Part shown: positions 6,508 to 6,917 of the stretch, one piece after another | How the letters are laid out: each line of letters starts with the position of its first letter | How positions within the stretch are numbered: the stretch's first letter is position 1 | Assembly (NCBI GenBank): GCA_001643475.1 | Contig: LXTK01000300.1 | Location: 1 to 6,917 of the forward strand | Source of the DNA: Proteobacteria bacterium SPGG2 | GTDB lineage: Bacteria > Pseudomonadota > Gammaproteobacteria > Acidiferrobacterales > SPGG2 | Direction: 5' to 3' | DNA length: 6,917 nt | Made by a program: the position numbers and the translations under genes | Notes under the pieces: generated by a model | The model's database searches: none | Told to the model about the DNA's origin: nothing | What the model saw: the letters and a program-made list of their open reading frames with translations, nothing else

Positions 6508-6917
6508 TCATTTACGAATAGAAACACGCTCGATCAAACCGTCGCTCACCCATCGTTTCACTAAGCGCGCCCCGTCGGCGGCCACGATCTCGGGTTCTAT
6601 CCATTCACAAAGTTGCTCACAAACCTGGGAGAAAGATCGGCCCGCTATCAAGGCGTCTATCGAACCGGCTTCGTCGATCGTAAGGGAACGAAAGTAAGTC
6701 TTGAGATCTTGTCGCCATATAAGCCAAGGTATCGGAATATCGTTAGCCTCGGGTTTGGGTAGTTCTTCATTCTTTTCGACTGCATTCCAAATTGCCGGCA
6801 CATTCCAGCTTAAGTCTAGTCGGTTGACGCTAGGATGAAAACAGAATCGCATATGACCCCACCTTGCCGGCTCTATCGCTTCAATATCGTTTACTGAACG
6901 GACATCGGCGTCAGCGG
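6508..6917 (-). CDS. HvfC/BufC-like (DUF2063) protein, C-terminal part
   Basis: The frame is open from the right window edge to a TGA at 6508-6510, and 135 residues are visible. The ATG at 6852 is internal: the reading continues upstream without a stop (ending in IEPARWGH before that Met), as expected of this family. Recognisable blocks are FHPSVNRLDLSWNVPAIW, PWLIWRQDLKTYFRSL and the terminal IDALIAGRSFSQVCEQLCEW followed by LVKRWVSDGLI. They match my knowledge of the C-terminal half of HvfC/BufC (DUF2063) proteins. These proteins partner DUF692-type (MNIO) enzymes that modify cysteine-containing RiPP precursor peptides, several linked to copper. The DUF2063 N-terminal domain itself is off the window, so the family call rests on the C-terminal half. 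A precursor gene and an MNIO gene would be expected further right, upstream of this gene. No DoxX-like gene follows it; instead it converges on the GH15 gene. Confidence 0.7.
   Translation of the reverse strand, partial: ADADVRSVNDIEAIEPARWGHMRFCFHPSVNRLDLSWNVPAIWNAVEKNEELPKPEANDIPIPWLIWRQDLKTYFRSLTIDEAGSIDALIAGRSFSQVCEQLCEWIEPEIVAADGARLVKRWVSDGLIERVSIRK

Noticed and set aside
6850..6852. ATG as the start of a 114-residue protein on the minus strand
   Set aside because: The frame stays open to the window edge, the upstream residues continue the expected family pattern, and there is no ribosome binding site directly before this ATG.
1..6917. CRISPR array, tRNA, rRNA, insertion sequence or phage gene
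   Set aside because: No regularly spaced repeats, cloverleaf-like segments, transposase motifs or terminal inverted repeats were seen; almost all sequence is explained by five genes.

Overview
This 6.9 kb window is chromosomal DNA from a bacterium with moderate to slightly high GC. It is most likely a proteobacterium, and a gammaproteobacterium is my best guess. That guess rests on the combination of a DnaE2-type polymerase, a VWA/J-domain gene pair and an HvfC-type protein; no rRNA or other marker gene fixes the taxon. Coding density is very high. There is no tRNA, rRNA, CRISPR array, transposase or phage gene.

Layout. Bases 1-3030 (+) hold nearly all of an error-prone DNA polymerase of the DnaE2/ImuC family, with its first codons cut off by the left edge. 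After 74 bp comes a tight two-gene unit: a soluble von Willebrand factor A (VWA) protein (3105-3821), then, 4 bp later, a membrane protein with a C-terminal J domain (3826-4560) that starts at TTG behind a good Shine-Dalgarno. A 93 bp gap carries a plausible extended -10 promoter and a clear ribosome binding site for a family 15 glycoside hydrolase (4654-6489). The right end (6508-6917, - strand) is the C-terminal part of an HvfC/BufC-like (DUF2063) protein. It converges on the glycosidase with only 18 bp between the stop codons.

How the genes relate. Only the VWA and J-domain genes look like a true functional pair: both keep their signature residues (a MIDAS-like metal site and the HPD tripeptide), and they are probably translationally coupled. 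The polymerase is presumably part of an SOS mutagenesis cassette whose other members would lie left of the window. The glycosidase probably acts on stored or compatible alpha-glucosides. The HvfC-like protein probably belongs to a RiPP/copper-response cassette continuing to the right.

The most unusual local feature is a short heptanucleotide tandem repeat (2292-2319) embedded in frame inside the polymerase gene at a position where family members vary. The most under-described system is the VWA plus membrane J-protein pair.
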